A DNA stretch of 64,000 nucleotides from Marinicauda salina. Lineage in GTDB: Bacteria; Pseudomonadota; Alphaproteobacteria; Caulobacterales; Maricaulaceae. Of the stretch, positions 16,763 through 28,154 are shown in pieces. The notes beneath the pieces are model-generated. The model had not been told where the DNA came from, made no database searches, and saw only the letters and a list, made by a program, of their open reading frames with translations. Numbering within the stretch: the stretch's first letter is position 1; each line of letters begins with the position of its first letter. The DNA lies in assembly GCF_003122085.1 (NCBI RefSeq), contig NZ_QEXV01000003.1:685001-749000 (forward strand), read 5' to 3'. The translations under genes and the position numbers were made by a program.

Positions 16763-17181
16763 CGCTCGACCTCCTCGAGAAAATCGGTCATCCGCGCGCG
16801 CAGCCCGTCGGGAATGGGCGTCGGCTTGTGGGCGTCGATGTCGAGATAGACGATGGTCAGCCGCGCCTCGAAACGGACTTCCTCGCCGCACAGCGCCCGG
16901 ATGCGCAGCGCCGCCGACGCCCCGCCGATGCGCTCCACCGTCAGCCGGAAAACGAGCTCGTCGTCGAGTCCGCCTGGCGTCTTGAAATCGACCTCGATGC
17001 GCGCCAGCGGCACGCCGAAGCGCTCTTTCAGGATCATCTCGTCGAAGCCGTGGTCCAGCGCCTCGCGGAACCAGGCCTCGACGGTCTCGTTGATCATCTC
17101 GAAATAGCGCGGATAGAAGACGATCCCCGCCGGATCCATGTCGGCGAAGCGGATCGCGCGGCGGTGCTCGAAGACGCTCAT
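16759..17181 (-). CDS. hotdog-fold acyl-CoA thioesterase (4-hydroxybenzoyl-CoA thioesterase type)
   Basis: A 140-residue protein with the 4HBT motif [20 protein letters not shown]. The aspartate (DMDPAG) and the long central helix carrying ETVEAWF are the catalytic features of this thioesterase class. It probably releases CoA from stalled aromatic or alicyclic CoA intermediates so that the CoA pool is not trapped. Both ends overlap neighbours by ATGA (with the acyl-CoA dehydrogenase upstream and RidA downstream), so it belongs to the anthranilate operon. Confidence 0.87.
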   Translation of the reverse strand: MSVFEHRRAIRFADMDPAGIVFYPRYFEMINETVEAWFREALDHGFDEMILKERFGVPLARIEVDFKTPGGLDDELVFRLTVERIGGASAALRIRALCGEEVRFEARLTIVYLDIDAHKPTPIPDGLRARMTDFLEEVER

Positions 17182-18335
17182 GCGCCCTCCGCGAGCGCGT
17201 GGCGCGCGATGATCAGCTTCTGCACTTCCGAGGCGCCCTCATAGATGCGCAATGCGCGGATCTCGCGGTAGAGCGCCTCGGGAACCGAGCCCTTCGTCAC
17301 GCCCAGCCCGCCGAAGATCTGGACGGCCTTGTCGATGGTCGCCTGCGCGGTCTCGGTGGCGTGGAGCTTGGCCATCGCGGCTTCGCGCGAGACCCGCGGC
17401 GCGCCGGAATCCTTCATCCAGGCGGCGCGATAGATGAGCAGCGCGGCCGCATCGATATCGAGCGCCATCTCGGCGATCTGCGACTGCACGACCGGCAGGT
17501 CGGCGAGCGTCCCGCCGAAAAGCTCGCGCGAACCCGCCCGCGACCGCGCCTCGTCCAGCGCCCGCCGGGCGAAGCCGAGGGCGGCGGCGGCCACGGTGGA
17601 GCGGAACACGTCGAGCGTCGCCATGGCGTACTTGAACCCGGCGTTCTCCTCGCCGATCAGGTTCGACGCCGGCACGCGGCAGCCTTCGAAGCCGAGACGC
17701 GCCAGCGGATGGGGCGCGATCACCTCGATGCGCTCGCGGATCTCGAGGCCGGCCGCGTCGGCGGGCACGATGAAGGCGCTGATCCCGCGCGATCCCGCCT
17801 CGCCGGTGCGCGCGAAGACCACATAGAAGTCCGCGATCCCGCCGTTGGAGATGTAGGTCTTCTCGCCGTCGAGCACGTAATCGTCGCCGTCGCGCTTCGC
17901 CTCCAGCGACAGCGCGGCGACGTCGGAGCCCGCCTCGGGCTCGGTGAGCGCGAAGGCGGCGATCGCCTCGCCCGAGGCGACGCCCGGCAGCCAGGCGGAT
18001 TTCTGCGCGGCGTCGCCGAACAGCGAGATCGTGCCCGAGCCCAGCCCCTGCATGGCGAAGCTGAAATCGGCGAGCCCCGAGTAATAGCCCAGAGTCTCGC
18101 GCATCAGGCACAGCGAGCGGACGTCGAGCGGGTCGTCGCCGCCCGGCGCGCTCAGCTTCAGCCAGCCCGCCGCGCCGAGCGATTTCACGAGATCGCGGCA
18201 TTCGGCGTCGACATCGCCGTGCTCGGCGAAGCCGTCGGCGCCGAACGTCTTTTCCGCCCAGTCGCGCGCCCGGCGGGCGAGGTCGCGATGGCGATCGGTG
18301 AGGAAGGGCCAGTCGAGATAGCTTTGATCGGCCAC
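17178..18335 (-). CDS. acyl-CoA dehydrogenase
   Basis: A 385-residue FAD-dependent acyl-CoA dehydrogenase. Signatures are [39 protein letters not shown] and the C-terminal [23 protein letters not shown] split over the FAD-binding region. [13 protein letters not shown] carries the usual late glutamate. It should introduce a double bond into the alicyclic CoA ester produced by the monooxygenase/reductase. The GTG at 18335 is preferred, with GAGGGG eight bases upstream and only 2 bp after the hydratase stop. A longer in-frame reading would overlap the whole hydratase gene and is rejected. Confidence 0.9.
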   Translation of the reverse strand: MADQSYLDWPFLTDRHRDLARRARDWAEKTFGADGFAEHGDVDAECRDLVKSLGAAGWLKLSAPGGDDPLDVRSLCLMRETLGYYSGLADFSFAMQGLGSGTISLFGDAAQKSAWLPGVASGEAIAAFALTEPEAGSDVAALSLEAKRDGDDYVLDGEKTYISNGGIADFYVVFARTGEAGSRGISAFIVPADAAGLEIRERIEVIAPHPLARLGFEGCRVPASNLIGEENAGFKYAMATLDVFRSTVAAAALGFARRALDEARSRAGSRELFGGTLADLPVVQSQIAEMALDIDAAALLIYRAAWMKDSGAPRVSREAAMAKLHATETAQATIDKAVQIFGGLGVTKGSVPEALYREIRALRIYEGASEVQKLIIARHALAEGA

Positions 18336-18337
18336 GC

Positions 18338-19150
<813 letters not shown>

Positions 19151-19156
19151 TTCCCC

Positions 19157-19918
19157 CTAGCCCGTCGCGCCGCCGTCGACGGCGATCGCCTGTCCGTTGA
19201 CCGATCGGGATTCCGGCGCGCACAGCCAGGCCGCCGCCTCGGCGACCTCCTCGGGCTCGATCAGCCGGCCCTGCGGATTGGTCTTGGCGAGCTCGGCGAT
19301 CGCCGCGTCCCGGTCGCGGCCGGTCTTCTCCATGATCGTCGTGATCGCCGTCTCGGCCATCTCGGTGCGGACATAGCCGGGACAGATCGCGTTGACCGTC
19401 ACGCCCCGGCGCGCCCATTCGGCCGCCAGCGCGCGCGTCATGCCGATGAGGCCGTGCTTCGACGCGCAGTAATGGGCGATATACGCCCCGCCGCGCAGGC
19501 CGGCCGTGCTCGCGATATTGATGACGCGCGCATACTCGGCGGCCATCAGGTCCTCGGCGACGGCGCGCGTGCAACGGAACACGCCGGCGACATTGACGTC
19601 CTGGACGCGCATCCACTCGTCCTCGTCCATCTTGTGGAACGGGCTCGACGAGGCGATGCCGGCGTTGTTGACCAGGATAGTCACCGGCCCCTCGGACCGC
19701 GCCGCGGCGAAGGCGGTCTCCACCGAGTCCGGATCGGTCACGTCGCAACGCACCGCCCGGGCGTTCGGGATGTCCGCGGCGGCGGCTTCCAGCCGCTCGA
19801 GATCCCGGCCCATCAGGACGGGCTTCGCGCCCATCGCGGCGAGCCGGCGCGCGATCGCGAGCCCGATGCCCGTTCCGCCGCCGGTGATGACCGCGGTCGC
19901 GTCCTGGGGTCCTGTCAT
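19157..19918 (-). CDS. short-chain dehydrogenase/reductase of the anthranilate operon
   Basis: A 253-residue classical SDR. Cofactor motif [19 protein letters not shown] at about 95, catalytic serine in INIASTAG and YCASK for Tyr/Lys. The RCDVTD loop after the second strand suggests NAD(H). It probably oxidises a 3-hydroxyacyl-CoA or ring-hydroxyl intermediate. Its ATG overlaps the stop of the monooxygenase/reductase gene (ATGA). Confidence 0.88.
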   Translation of the reverse strand: MTGPQDATAVITGGGTGIGLAIARRLAAMGAKPVLMGRDLERLEAAAADIPNARAVRCDVTDPDSVETAFAAARSEGPVTILVNNAGIASSSPFHKMDEDEWMRVQDVNVAGVFRCTRAVAEDLMAAEYARVINIASTAGLRGGAYIAHYCASKHGLIGMTRALAAEWARRGVTVNAICPGYVRTEMAETAITTIMEKTGRDRDAAIAELAKTNPQGRLIEPEEVAEAAAWLCAPESRSVNGQAIAVDGGATG

Positions 19919-22203
19919 GCCTTGAACTCCTGCATTTCGGCGGCGCGTTTCAGATTGCGCGCCAGCTGCTCGTAGCCGGCGCGATACTGGATGGGCCCGG
20001 CGGCGGCGTCATGTTCGAGCGTCGCCGCGGCGCGCATCGTCCAGTGCGGATCGGCGAGATGGGGCCGCGCCAGCGCGACGAGATCGGCGCGGCCGGCGGC
20101 CAGGATCGAGTTGACGTGGTCGATCTCGTAGATGTTGCCCACCGCCATCGTCGCGCAGCCCAGCGTATTGCGCACCTGGTCGGAGAACGGAGTCTGGAAC
20201 ATGCGCCCGTAGACCGGCCGCGCCTCGGGCGTCGTCTGACCCGCCGAGACGTCGATCAGGTCCGCGCCGGCGGCGACGAAGGCCTCGGCGATGCGCACCG
20301 TCTCGTCGGGCGTCACGCCCGCATCGCCGACCCAGTCGGTCGCCGACAGGCGCACCGACATCGGCTTGTCCTCGGGCCAAGCCGCGCGCATGGCGCGGAA
20401 CACCTCGAGCGGGAAGCGCAGCCGGTTCTCCAGCGAGCCGCCGTATTCGTCGGTGCGATGGTTGGAGACCGCCGTGATGAAGCTCGACAGGAGATAGCCG
20501 TGGGCGCAGTGCAGCTCGACCATGTCGAAGCCGCACCGAAGCGCGCGCTCGGTCGCGGCGACGTGGTCGTCACGGACGGCGTCCATGTCGGCGCGCGTCA
20601 TTTCGCGGGGGACGGGATTGGCCGGCGACCAGGGAATGGCCGACGGGCCCATGATCTCCCAGCCGCCCTCCTCCAGCGGCGCCTCGTGGCCTTCCCATGA
20701 CAGCTTGGTCGAGGCCTTCCGCCCGGCGTGGCCGAGCTGGATCGCCATCTTCGCGCCCGACCATGCGTGAACGTAATCGACGATCCGCGTCCAGGCCGCG
20801 ACATGCTCGTCGTTGTAGAGCCCGGTGCAGCCCGGCGAGATGCGGCCCTCCGCGCTGACGTCCGTCATCTCGGTATAGACGAGCCCCGCCCCGCCCATGG
20901 CGCGCGCGCCGTAATGGACGAAGTGAAAGTCGTTGGGCGTGCCGTCCGTCGCCGAGTACATGCACATCGGCGAGACCACGACGCGGTTCTCGAGCCTCAT
21001 CCCGCGCAGTTCGAACGGCGCGAACATGGGCGGGCGCGCATCGTTCGCCCCGGCCGTGCGCGCGAACCAGCCTTCGAGCCGGCCGAGCCAGTCGGCGTCG
21101 CGCTCGCGCAGATTCTCGTGGCTGATGCGCTGCGAACGGGTGAGCAGCGAATACGCGAACTGGATCGGCTCGAAGCGCGTGTAGCGGTCGAGATTTTCGA
21201 ACCATTCGGTGGAGTTGCGCGCCGCGCTCTGCAGCCGGAGCACCTCCAGCTTGCGCTCCTCCTGGTAGTCGTGGAGCCCCTCGCGGACAGGCTTGTCGGT
21301 GGCGGTGAGCACGTCGGCGAGCCGGATCGCGTCCTCGAAGGCGAGCTTGGTGCCCGAGCCGATCGAGAAATGCGCGGTGTGGGCGGCGTCGCCGAGAAGG
21401 ATGACGTTGTCGTGGATCCAGGTCTCGCACAGCACGCGGCGGAAATTGAGCCAGGCCGAGCCGCGCAGGTGCCGCGCATTGCTCATCAACGCGTTTCCGT
21501 CGAGCCACTGGCCGAACAGCGCTTCGCACGCCCGGCAGGTCTCGTCCTGGTCCATCGCCTCAAAGCCGAGCCCGCGCCAGGTCTCCTCCGAGCACTCCAC
21601 GATGAAGGTCGAGAGATCGTCGTCGAACCGGTAGGCGTGGGCCCAGACCCAGCCGTGCTCGGTCTCGACGAAGATGAAGGTGAAGGCGTCGAAGACCTTC
21701 TTCGTGCCCAGCCAGACGAACTTGTTGGCCCTGAGGTCGATGTCGGGCTTGAAGGTCTCGGCGTAGCGCTCGCGGATCTTCGAGTTGATGCCGTCGGCGG
21801 CGATGACCACGTCGGCGTCGGCGAACTGCGCCGGATCGGGCTCGGCCTCGTACTCGAAATGCAGCCCGACGCCGACTTCGCGCGCTCGATCCTGCAGGAT
21901 GTTCAGAAGCCGCTTGCGCCCGATGCCGCAGAATCCGTGCCCGCTCGAGCGCTCGGCGGTTCCGCGGAAATGGACCTCGATATCGTCCCAGTGGGCGAGG
22001 CTGTCGGAAATCGACCGCGCGCTCTCGGGATCGTTGGCGGCGAGGTTCTCCATCGTCTGGTCGGAGAACACCACGCCCCAGCCGAACGTATCGCCGGCGC
22101 GGTTGCGCTCGTAGACGTCGACCTCGCAGGCGGGATCGCGCAGCTTCATCGAGATCGCGAAATAAAGCCCGGCCGGGCCGCCGCCGATGCAGGCGATCTT
22201 CAT
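19915..22203 (-). CDS. 2-aminobenzoyl-CoA monooxygenase/reductase (FAD monooxygenase fused to OYE-type reductase)
   Basis: A 762-residue fusion. Residues 1 to about 385 are a class A flavin monooxygenase ([18 protein letters not shown] at the N-terminus, [20 protein letters not shown] for the second FAD motif). The rest is an old-yellow-enzyme barrel ([20 protein letters not shown], then [11 protein letters not shown] and the FMN-end motif [11 protein letters not shown]). This architecture is characteristic of the bifunctional enzyme that hydroxylates and then reduces 2-aminobenzoyl-CoA in Azoarcus evansii, and of salicylyl-CoA 5-hydroxylases. The ATG at 22203 overlaps the upstream stop (ATGA). 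A longer reading upstream has no support. Confidence 0.92.
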   Translation of the reverse strand: MKIACIGGGPAGLYFAISMKLRDPACEVDVYERNRAGDTFGWGVVFSDQTMENLAANDPESARSISDSLAHWDDIEVHFRGTAERSSGHGFCGIGRKRLLNILQDRAREVGVGLHFEYEAEPDPAQFADADVVIAADGINSKIRERYAETFKPDIDLRANKFVWLGTKKVFDAFTFIFVETEHGWVWAHAYRFDDDLSTFIVECSEETWRGLGFEAMDQDETCRACEALFGQWLDGNALMSNARHLRGSAWLNFRRVLCETWIHDNVILLGDAAHTAHFSIGSGTKLAFEDAIRLADVLTATDKPVREGLHDYQEERKLEVLRLQSAARNSTEWFENLDRYTRFEPIQFAYSLLTRSQRISHENLRERDADWLGRLEGWFARTAGANDARPPMFAPFELRGMRLENRVVVSPMCMYSATDGTPNDFHFVHYGARAMGGAGLVYTEMTDVSAEGRISPGCTGLYNDEHVAAWTRIVDYVHAWSGAKMAIQLGHAGRKASTKLSWEGHEAPLEEGGWEIMGPSAIPWSPANPVPREMTRADMDAVRDDHVAATERALRCGFDMVELHCAHGYLLSSFITAVSNHRTDEYGGSLENRLRFPLEVFRAMRAAWPEDKPMSVRLSATDWVGDAGVTPDETVRIAEAFVAAGADLIDVSAGQTTPEARPVYGRMFQTPFSDQVRNTLGCATMAVGNIYEIDHVNSILAAGRADLVALARPHLADPHWTMRAAATLEHDAAAGPIQYRAGYEQLARNLKRAAEMQEFKA

Positions 22204-24272
22204 GAGCCGGACCTCCAGTCGGTCAGCCGTCCGCCGGACGCGGCGAGTTCCTCGATCAGCGGGGCGGGCGTCCACCACTTTCCGAACGGGCCGGCGGCGT
22301 GGGCGCAGACGCGTTCGAGCACGTGGCCGAGCCCCAGCTCGTCGCCGTAGAGCATCGGCCCGCCGCGCCAGCGCGGAAAGCCGTAGCCATTGGCCCAGAC
22401 CACGTCGATGTCGGAGGCGCGCTGGGCGATCCCCTCGGCGAGCACGTTCGCGCCCTCGTTGACGAGCGCGAGGATGCAGCGCTCGACGATCTCCTCGGCG
22501 GAGACGTCGCGGCGCTCGATCCCGTTCTCGCGGGCCACGTTCTCCGCCAGCGCGGTCGTTTCCGGATCCCGGACCGGCGTGCGCGAGCCGTCCTCGTAGC
22601 GGTAGAAGCCCGCCCCGGTCTTCTGCCCCTTGCGGCCGGACTCGACGAGGCGATCGTGGACGGCGGTCGCCAGCGGCTCGTAATCGACGCCCGGCGTGAG
22701 CGGCTTGCGGTTGGCGTAGCCGATGTCGAGACCGGCCATGTCGCCCATGGCGAACGGACCCATCGGCATGCCGAACTCGTAGAGCGCCGCGTCGACGGCC
22801 TCCGGCGCGGCGCCCTCGATCATGCACAGGCCGGCCTCGCGGGCGTAGCCCTTGAGCATGCGGTTGCCGATGAAACCGGGACACACGCCGGCGACGACGC
22901 CGATCTTGCGAATGCGCTTCGAGACGTCGAGCGCGGTCGCCAGCGCGTCGTCGGCGGTCTTCGCCCCGCGCACGATCTCGAGAAGCCGCATGATGTTGGC
23001 CGGCGAGAAGAAGTGCATGCCGAGAACGCGGGCCGGGTCGCGCGTCGAGGCGGCGATCGCGTCGACGTCGAGATAGGAGGTGTTGGTCGCCAGCACGGCG
23101 TCGGCCCGGCAGGCGCGATCGAGTTCGGCGAAGACGGTCTTCTTCACCTCCATGGATTCGAACACGGCCTCGATCACGAGATCGCAGTCGGCGAAGCCGT
23201 CATAGCCTTCGGCGGGCTGGATGCGGTCGGTGCGGTCGAGCGCTTCGGCTTCGGAGATCCGGCCCTTCTTCGCGGCCGCCTGGTACTGGGACTCGATGCG
23301 GGAAAGCCCGGCCTTCAGCGCGTCAGCGTCGGCGTCGAGGATGCGCACGGGAAAGCCCGCATCGGCGAAGGCCATGGCGATGCCCCCGCCCATCGTGCCC
23401 GCGCCGACGACGCCGACGAGCCCGATCGTGCGCGGCTTGGCCTCCAGCCCGTCGACTTTCGCGGCCTGGCGCTCGGCGAAGAAGAGATGGCGCATGGCGC
23501 GCGCCTGCGGTCCGGCGACGAGTTCGGCGAACAGGTCGCGCTCGCGTTCGAGCCCGGCGTCGAGAGCGAGGTCGGTCGACGCCTCGACCGCCTCGATCGC
23601 CTTGTCCGGCGCGATCTGGCCGCGGCGCTTCTTGGCGGCCTGCTTGCGGTGACGCTCGACGGCCTCGGGATCGGGCTTCGGCGCGGGCAGGTCGCGGATG
23701 CGGCGCTTGTCGGGACGGGCCTTGGCGAACGCGATCGCGGCCTCGAGCAGATCGCCGGACGCGACGTCGTCGATCAGACCCAGCTCCTTCGCCTTCGGCG
23801 CGGCGACCGGCTTGCCGTTGAGGATCATGCCGAGCGCGGCGTCGACGCCGATCAGGCGCGGAGCGCGTTGCGTGCCGCCGGCGCCGGGAAAGATGCCGAG
23901 CTCGATCTCGGGAAAGCCGACCCGGGCCTTGCTCGCCGCGACGCGGTAGTCGCAGCCCAGCGCCGTCTCCAGCCCGCCGCCGAGCGCGCCGCCGTGGATC
24001 GCCGCGACGACCGGGACCGGGCAGGCCTCCAGCGCGGCGATCACCTCGGGCAGGCTGGGCGCCTGGGGCGGCTTGCCGAACTCGCGGATATCGGCGCCGG
24101 CGAAGAAGGTCCGCCCCGCGCAGGCGAGCACCACGGCGTCCGCGTCGCCGACCTCCTCCAGGGCCGCGGCCAGCCCCGCCCTCACGGCGTGGGACAGCGC
24201 ATTGACGGGCGGATTGTCGGCGGTGACGACGAGCACGCCGTCGCGGCGTTCGGTCGAAACGACATCGGTCAT
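22200..24272 (-). CDS. 3-hydroxyacyl-CoA dehydrogenase / enoyl-CoA hydratase (FadB/FadJ-like)
   Basis: A 690-residue two-part enzyme. The N-terminal crotonase domain ([34 protein letters not shown]) has the hydratase glutamates in [16 protein letters not shown]. The 3-hydroxyacyl-CoA dehydrogenase part begins [17 protein letters not shown] and includes [17 protein letters not shown]. It would hydrate and oxidise the cyclic or ring-opened CoA intermediates of anthranilate breakdown. It is the first gene of the seven-gene operon that runs leftward to 16370. Confidence 0.92.
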   Translation of the reverse strand: MTDVVSTERRDGVLVVTADNPPVNALSHAVRAGLAAALEEVGDADAVVLACAGRTFFAGADIREFGKPPQAPSLPEVIAALEACPVPVVAAIHGGALGGGLETALGCDYRVAASKARVGFPEIELGIFPGAGGTQRAPRLIGVDAALGMILNGKPVAAPKAKELGLIDDVASGDLLEAAIAFAKARPDKRRIRDLPAPKPDPEAVERHRKQAAKKRRGQIAPDKAIEAVEASTDLALDAGLERERDLFAELVAGPQARAMRHLFFAERQAAKVDGLEAKPRTIGLVGVVGAGTMGGGIAMAFADAGFPVRILDADADALKAGLSRIESQYQAAAKKGRISEAEALDRTDRIQPAEGYDGFADCDLVIEAVFESMEVKKTVFAELDRACRADAVLATNTSYLDVDAIAASTRDPARVLGMHFFSPANIMRLLEIVRGAKTADDALATALDVSKRIRKIGVVAGVCPGFIGNRMLKGYAREAGLCMIEGAAPEAVDAALYEFGMPMGPFAMGDMAGLDIGYANRKPLTPGVDYEPLATAVHDRLVESGRKGQKTGAGFYRYEDGSRTPVRDPETTALAENVARENGIERRDVSAEEIVERCILALVNEGANVLAEGIAQRASDIDVVWANGYGFPRWRGGPMLYGDELGLGHVLERVCAHAAGPFGKWWTPAPLIEELAASGGRLTDWRSGS

Positions 24273-24370
24273 GGGAAACGGTCTTTCATCGGCCGGGCGG
24301 TCGGGTCTCGCGCCGCCCGCGGCCGCCGCCTCCGCTGAAGGGCCGGCGAGTCGCGCGACGGTCGCCGCGC

Positions 24371-24376
24371 ACTATA
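24371..24376 (-). promoter_or_regulatory. possible -10 element of the anthranilate operon
   Basis: On the minus strand this reads TATAGT, five of six matches to TATAAT, about 100 bp before the first gene's start at 24272. A matching -35 box is not clear at the normal spacing. It is the only AT-rich hexamer in the 158-bp gap that resembles a promoter. Confidence 0.25.
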
Positions 24377-24430
24377 GACCGATCGACCGGGCGGGACGGA
24401 AGAGGCGACGGCGACGCGCGCGCCTGTGTC

Positions 24431-24772
24431 TCACGGATGCGGTTCGGCGAAGCCGTAGCGCGCGGTCAGCGCGCGCAGCAGCGCGTCGATGTCGTCGATG
24501 AAGACGCGGCCGCCGGCCTCGCCGGTCGCATGCTCCGAGCGCCGGCCGGGCGCCAGCACCAGAACCGGCAGCGACTGGCGGGCCTCGCCGATGAGCTCGA
24601 CGACCTCGCGGCGTGGCCGCGGCCAGGCGATGCGCCGCACGTCGAGCCGCGCCGCCGCCTCGGGGCGCGAGGCGAGCACGCCTTCCACCAGCGCGCAGTG
24701 CCAGCAATAGAAGGTCTTGCCGGGATAGGCCGGATCGGCGAATCCGGGCCGGAGGAGGAACAGCGTGTCCAT
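24431..24772 (-). CDS. DUF3088 family protein (thioredoxin-like, CWHC motif)
   Basis: A 113-residue protein matching the DUF3088 pattern from memory: DTLFLLRPGFADPAYPGKTF, YCWHCALVEGVLAS and RIAWPRPRREVVELIGE. Cys23 and Cys26 (CWHC) sit where thioredoxin-fold proteins carry their redox pair, and QSLPVLVLAP resembles the cis-proline strand. A thiol-based role is inferred. No function has been established as far as I know. It stands alone between the anthranilate operon and the serine hydrolase genes. Confidence 0.75.
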   Translation of the reverse strand: MDTLFLLRPGFADPAYPGKTFYCWHCALVEGVLASRPEAAARLDVRRIAWPRPRREVVELIGEARQSLPVLVLAPGRRSEHATGEAGGRVFIDDIDALLRALTARYGFAEPHP

Positions 24773-24868
24773 GAAGGCTCCGTCGGGAGGCGGGCGGTCG
24801 GGGCGACTTCGGCCCTCCTAGCGCCTTCCGGCGAGTCGCGCATCCTCGCGACGCGGCCGCGTCCGCCG

Positions 24869-26209
24869 TCACTCCTCCGTCGACGCCAGCAATTCCGCCA
24901 GGCGGCCAGTCGCGTCCGCCTCGGGATAGTCGCGCTCGAGCGCGGCGAGGATCGCCGCGGCGCGGTGGGTTTCGCCGGTCCGCGCGAAATGCCGGCCCAG
25001 CCGCGAGGCGGCTTCCTCCGGGCGCTCGACGCCTTCGCGCGCGCCCCAGGCGGCGAGATCGCCGAGCGCAGGTTCGCCGCGATCGAGGGCGGCGAACAGC
25101 GCCTCGCTCGGGATCGGCCCCGGCAGGGACGCGCCGGGCAGGTCGAGGATCCAGGCGGCGACGTCGCGGAAGATGATGAGCGGCGCGTTGGACTGGTTGG
25201 CGAGCAGGATCAGGACATAGTCATGGCCGTCCTGGTTGAAGCGGACATATTCGCCGCCCGAGCCCAGGAGCGTTCCGCCCTTCGTGACATAGGTCACGCC
25301 CCGGTCCTCCCAGATCTCCCAGACAAGGCCGACGCGCGCCGGCAGGCCGTTGAAGGCGGGCCCGGGCCGCATGCTCTCCGCGCGCAGCGCCGGCCCGTAC
25401 CAGAGGCCGGACTCCACGCCGCGGTGATAGGCCAGGAGATCATGGACCGTTGCGAAGGCCCCGCCGTCCGGCCCGGGGCGCGGGTCGTCGGCGACGACAT
25501 CCATCCCGCCGGCGGCGTTCCGGTGAAAGGCCGCGGGGCGGTCGGGATGATCCTCGTCGGGCTGGAAGAGCCGCACGCCGTCCATGCCGGCCCGGGCGAA
25601 GACATCCTGCTCGATCTGCGCACGCCAGCCGCGCCCCTCGGGATCGGTGATCTCTAGCAGCCGGCCGAGCACCCAGAAGGCCGTGTTCGAATAGTAGAAA
25701 TCCTCGCCGGGCGCGAACAGGCGCTCCTCGGTGCGCGCCAGCGCGATGAAGTCGTCCATGCTGCGCTGTTCAAGCGAGTAGTCGGGATGGGCGAAATAGT
25801 TCCCGAGGCCCGAGGCGTGCTGGAGCAGCTGGCGGATGGTGATCGCCTCGGCGTGCTCGAGCCCGCTGCCGGGCCAGATGTCGGCGATCGTATCGTCGAG
25901 CGACCAGACGCCGGACTCGACGCGCGCGAGCGCCAGCGCCTGCGTGAACATCTTGCCGATCGAGCCGATATTGAACGGCGTGTCGACGGCGTTGGGCCGC
26001 GAACAATCGGCGTCGAAGCAGCCCCAGGCGCCCTCGGCGACGATCTCGCCGTCGCGCGCCAGCAGCGCCGCGCCGGAGAAGCGCCCGGTCTCGGCGTGGG
26101 CCTGCATCGTCTCCTCGAAGCGTTCGGCGAGCGCGTCGGCGTCGGCGGCCGCCGCGCCCGGAGCCCAGGCGACGAGGCAGATCAGGGAGACGAAGGCGCG
26201 TATCGGCAT
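24869..26209 (-). CDS. secreted serine hydrolase, class C beta-lactamase/esterase family
   Basis: 446 residues with a cleavable signal peptide (about 1-21, ending PGAAAA). The nucleophile motif is SIGK (S83, K86) and the second motif YSN is in FYYSNTAFWVLG. Two cysteines (64, 69) could form a disulfide in the periplasm. The third motif is probably TKGGTLLGSGG. Family members are D-aminopeptidases, esterases or beta-lactamases; which one cannot be told. A helical C-terminal extension (about 370-446) follows the catalytic core. The ATG at 26209 has AAAGGA upstream and starts 11 bp after the preceding stop. Last gene of the TonB-receptor operon. Confidence 0.85.
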   Translation of the reverse strand: MPIRAFVSLICLVAWAPGAAAADADALAERFEETMQAHAETGRFSGAALLARDGEIVAEGAWGCFDADCSRPNAVDTPFNIGSIGKMFTQALALARVESGVWSLDDTIADIWPGSGLEHAEAITIRQLLQHASGLGNYFAHPDYSLEQRSMDDFIALARTEERLFAPGEDFYYSNTAFWVLGRLLEITDPEGRGWRAQIEQDVFARAGMDGVRLFQPDEDHPDRPAAFHRNAAGGMDVVADDPRPGPDGGAFATVHDLLAYHRGVESGLWYGPALRAESMRPGPAFNGLPARVGLVWEIWEDRGVTYVTKGGTLLGSGGEYVRFNQDGHDYVLILLANQSNAPLIIFRDVAAWILDLPGASLPGPIPSEALFAALDRGEPALGDLAAWGAREGVERPEEAASRLGRHFARTGETHRAAAILAALERDYPEADATGRLAELLASTEE

Positions 26210-26220
26210 GGCGTTTCCTT

Positions 26221-27432
26221 TCACGGCGTCGCGGGCGCGGCCGGAGCGCCCTCCCCGAGCGCGTCGAGCGCGGCGTCGCGCAAGCGGGCGTGGATGGCCT
26301 CGTAGCCGAGCTCGATCTCGTTGATCATCACCGCCACCGTGAGATCGCGCGACGCGACATGCTCGACCTTGGCGATATAGCCGAGCATGTAGCCGCCGTG
26401 AAAGCGCAGGCGGCCGAGCGCGGGATCGTCGCGGACCTGCAGGCCGGGACCATATCCGTAGCCGGCATCCTCGGGGACGTGCGCGCTCAGCGCGGTCTCG
26501 AACAGCGCCTCATAGGGCTCGCCGAGCGCCGACCCGCCGAACCAGGCGTCGCCCCAGCGCGCCAGCGAGGCGGCGTCGAACGCCCAGCCGCCGCCGCCCC
26601 ATTCGAGCTGCGGATCGTAGGCCAGCCGGCCGAGTTCGCCGGCCGTCTCCGGCACGCCGGGGAACATCGCGCGGAAGCGCGGCTCGCGAAGATGCGGAAC
26701 CGCCAGCCCCTCGAGCTCGCGGCGCTGCGGCGCGATGCGGTCCAGCCCCAGCGGTTCGAGCAGGCGCGTCCGCACGATCGCCTCGATCGGCTCGCCGGTC
26801 ACGGCCTCGGCGGCGAGCGCGATGAGCGCGTAGTTCGCGTCGCTGTAGCGCCAGCCCTCGCCGGCGGGAAAGGCCGGCTCCAGCCCGCCGAGCGGGCGGA
26901 GCAGGTCGACATGGCCGACGCCCTGCTCGGAAAGATCCGGGCCGTCGACACTGCGCCGGATCGCCTCGCGGATCGGCTCGGTCTCGAAATAGTCCATCGG
27001 GATGCCGGTCTCGTGGACCAGCGCATGGCGCAGCGTGATCGCATCGGCGTTGGGCAGGGCGTCGTACCAGTCCGCCCCGCCGAGCACGTCGGCCAGGGGC
27101 GCGTCGAGCGCAAGCAGACCGTCATGGACGAGATCGATCGCCGCGGCGGCCACCAGCGTCTTGCCGATCGAGCCGCCTAGGAGGCGGTGGTCCGGGCGCA
27201 TGGCGACCCCGTTGGCGGGATCGGCTTCGCCGACGGCGACCGAGACGACATCCCCTCCGGGCAGGACGACGGCGGCCGTCGCGCCGGGGAAGTCGAACTC
27301 CGCGCGGGCTTCGGCCAGGGTATCGCGGAGCGCGTCCTCCAGCGCGGCGAGATCCGCCTGCTGCGCCGACGCGACGCCGCCGAAGACGAGCGCGGCGAGG
27401 CCTGCCGCGAAGAGATGGAGGAGGCCGGTCAT
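26221..27432 (-). CDS. secreted serine hydrolase, beta-lactamase family (second copy)
   Basis: 403 residues with a signal peptide ending near VASAQ. The nucleophile is in GGSIGKTLV (S88, K91). The second motif is YSDAN, with the third probably FHGGYMLGY. It belongs to the same broad family as the downstream gene but is clearly divergent from it, so the pair is not a recent duplication. Likely periplasmic hydrolysis of peptide, amide or ester bonds. Its ATG overlaps the CPBP gene stop (ATGA). Confidence 0.85.
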   Translation of the reverse strand: MTGLLHLFAAGLAALVFGGVASAQQADLAALEDALRDTLAEARAEFDFPGATAAVVLPGGDVVSVAVGEADPANGVAMRPDHRLLGGSIGKTLVAAAAIDLVHDGLLALDAPLADVLGGADWYDALPNADAITLRHALVHETGIPMDYFETEPIREAIRRSVDGPDLSEQGVGHVDLLRPLGGLEPAFPAGEGWRYSDANYALIALAAEAVTGEPIEAIVRTRLLEPLGLDRIAPQRRELEGLAVPHLREPRFRAMFPGVPETAGELGRLAYDPQLEWGGGGWAFDAASLARWGDAWFGGSALGEPYEALFETALSAHVPEDAGYGYGPGLQVRDDPALGRLRFHGGYMLGYIAKVEHVASRDLTVAVMINEIELGYEAIHARLRDAALDALGEGAPAAPATP

Positions 27433-28154
27433 GCCAGGAAGATCCGCGTGAAGCTGTAGGTGTCGATCAGGCCGTGCGCGAGGATGAGCGTCCAGAGATT
27501 GCGCCCCGTCGCCAGGTAGACCAGGCCGATCACGAGCCCGAAGGAACCCGAGAACAGGACGCCGGCGAGGCCCTGATAGGCGTGACCCAGGGCGAAGGCG
27601 ACGGCGATCGCGACGACCGCGGCGATCCATCCGAACACGCCGCGGCCGAACAGCTCGGCGACCTCGTTGAGCAGGAAGCCGCGGAAGATGAGCTCCTCGC
27701 CGAACGCCGCCGTGATCCAGACCACGACGAGCATCACGAGATAGCGGGGCAGATCGCCGCGCAGCCCGAGCAGATGCGAAACGTCGGGCGGGTTCGGCGC
27801 GTACTGCATCACCAGCGGCGCCAGCACGTAGCTCATCAAGGCCAGCATGCCCGCGGCGATCGCCACGCCGAGGCCGACGGCGCGCCAGATCGGCGTCGCC
27901 TTCAGGCCGTAATCGCTCCAGCGCCGCCCCATGAGCCGCATCGAGACGTGCGCGATCGCCAGCGGAACGGCGATCACCACGACGGCGAGCCAGGTCTCCG
28001 GCCGGGTGAAATCGGTCATGTCGTCGACGGTTCGGTGGACGTAGTAGCCCAGCCCGGTGACGCCGCCGAACACCAGGGCGATCGAGATCAGGCGCGTCGC
28101 GGTCCAGGGGTTCTCCGGGGCCGCGGGCGCGGTTTCGTTCGTTTCGCTGGTCAT
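27429..28154 (-). CDS. CPBP family intramembrane glutamic endopeptidase
   Basis: A 241-residue protein with about seven to eight transmembrane segments. The CPBP (Abi, Rce1-like) signature is complete: EELIFRGFLLNEV supplies the catalytic Glu pair and arginine, and FALGHAYQGLAG supplies the histidine. The family cleaves CaaX-type or peptide substrates within the membrane and often accompanies peptide or bacteriocin operons. Here it is overlapped on both sides (ATGA) inside the peptide-hydrolase operon. Its substrate is unknown. Confidence 0.88.
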   Translation of the reverse strand: MTSETNETAPAAPENPWTATRLISIALVFGGVTGLGYYVHRTVDDMTDFTRPETWLAVVVIAVPLAIAHVSMRLMGRRWSDYGLKATPIWRAVGLGVAIAAGMLALMSYVLAPLVMQYAPNPPDVSHLLGLRGDLPRYLVMLVVVWITAAFGEELIFRGFLLNEVAELFGRGVFGWIAAVVAIAVAFALGHAYQGLAGVLFSGSFGLVIGLVYLATGRNLWTLILAHGLIDTYSFTRIFLA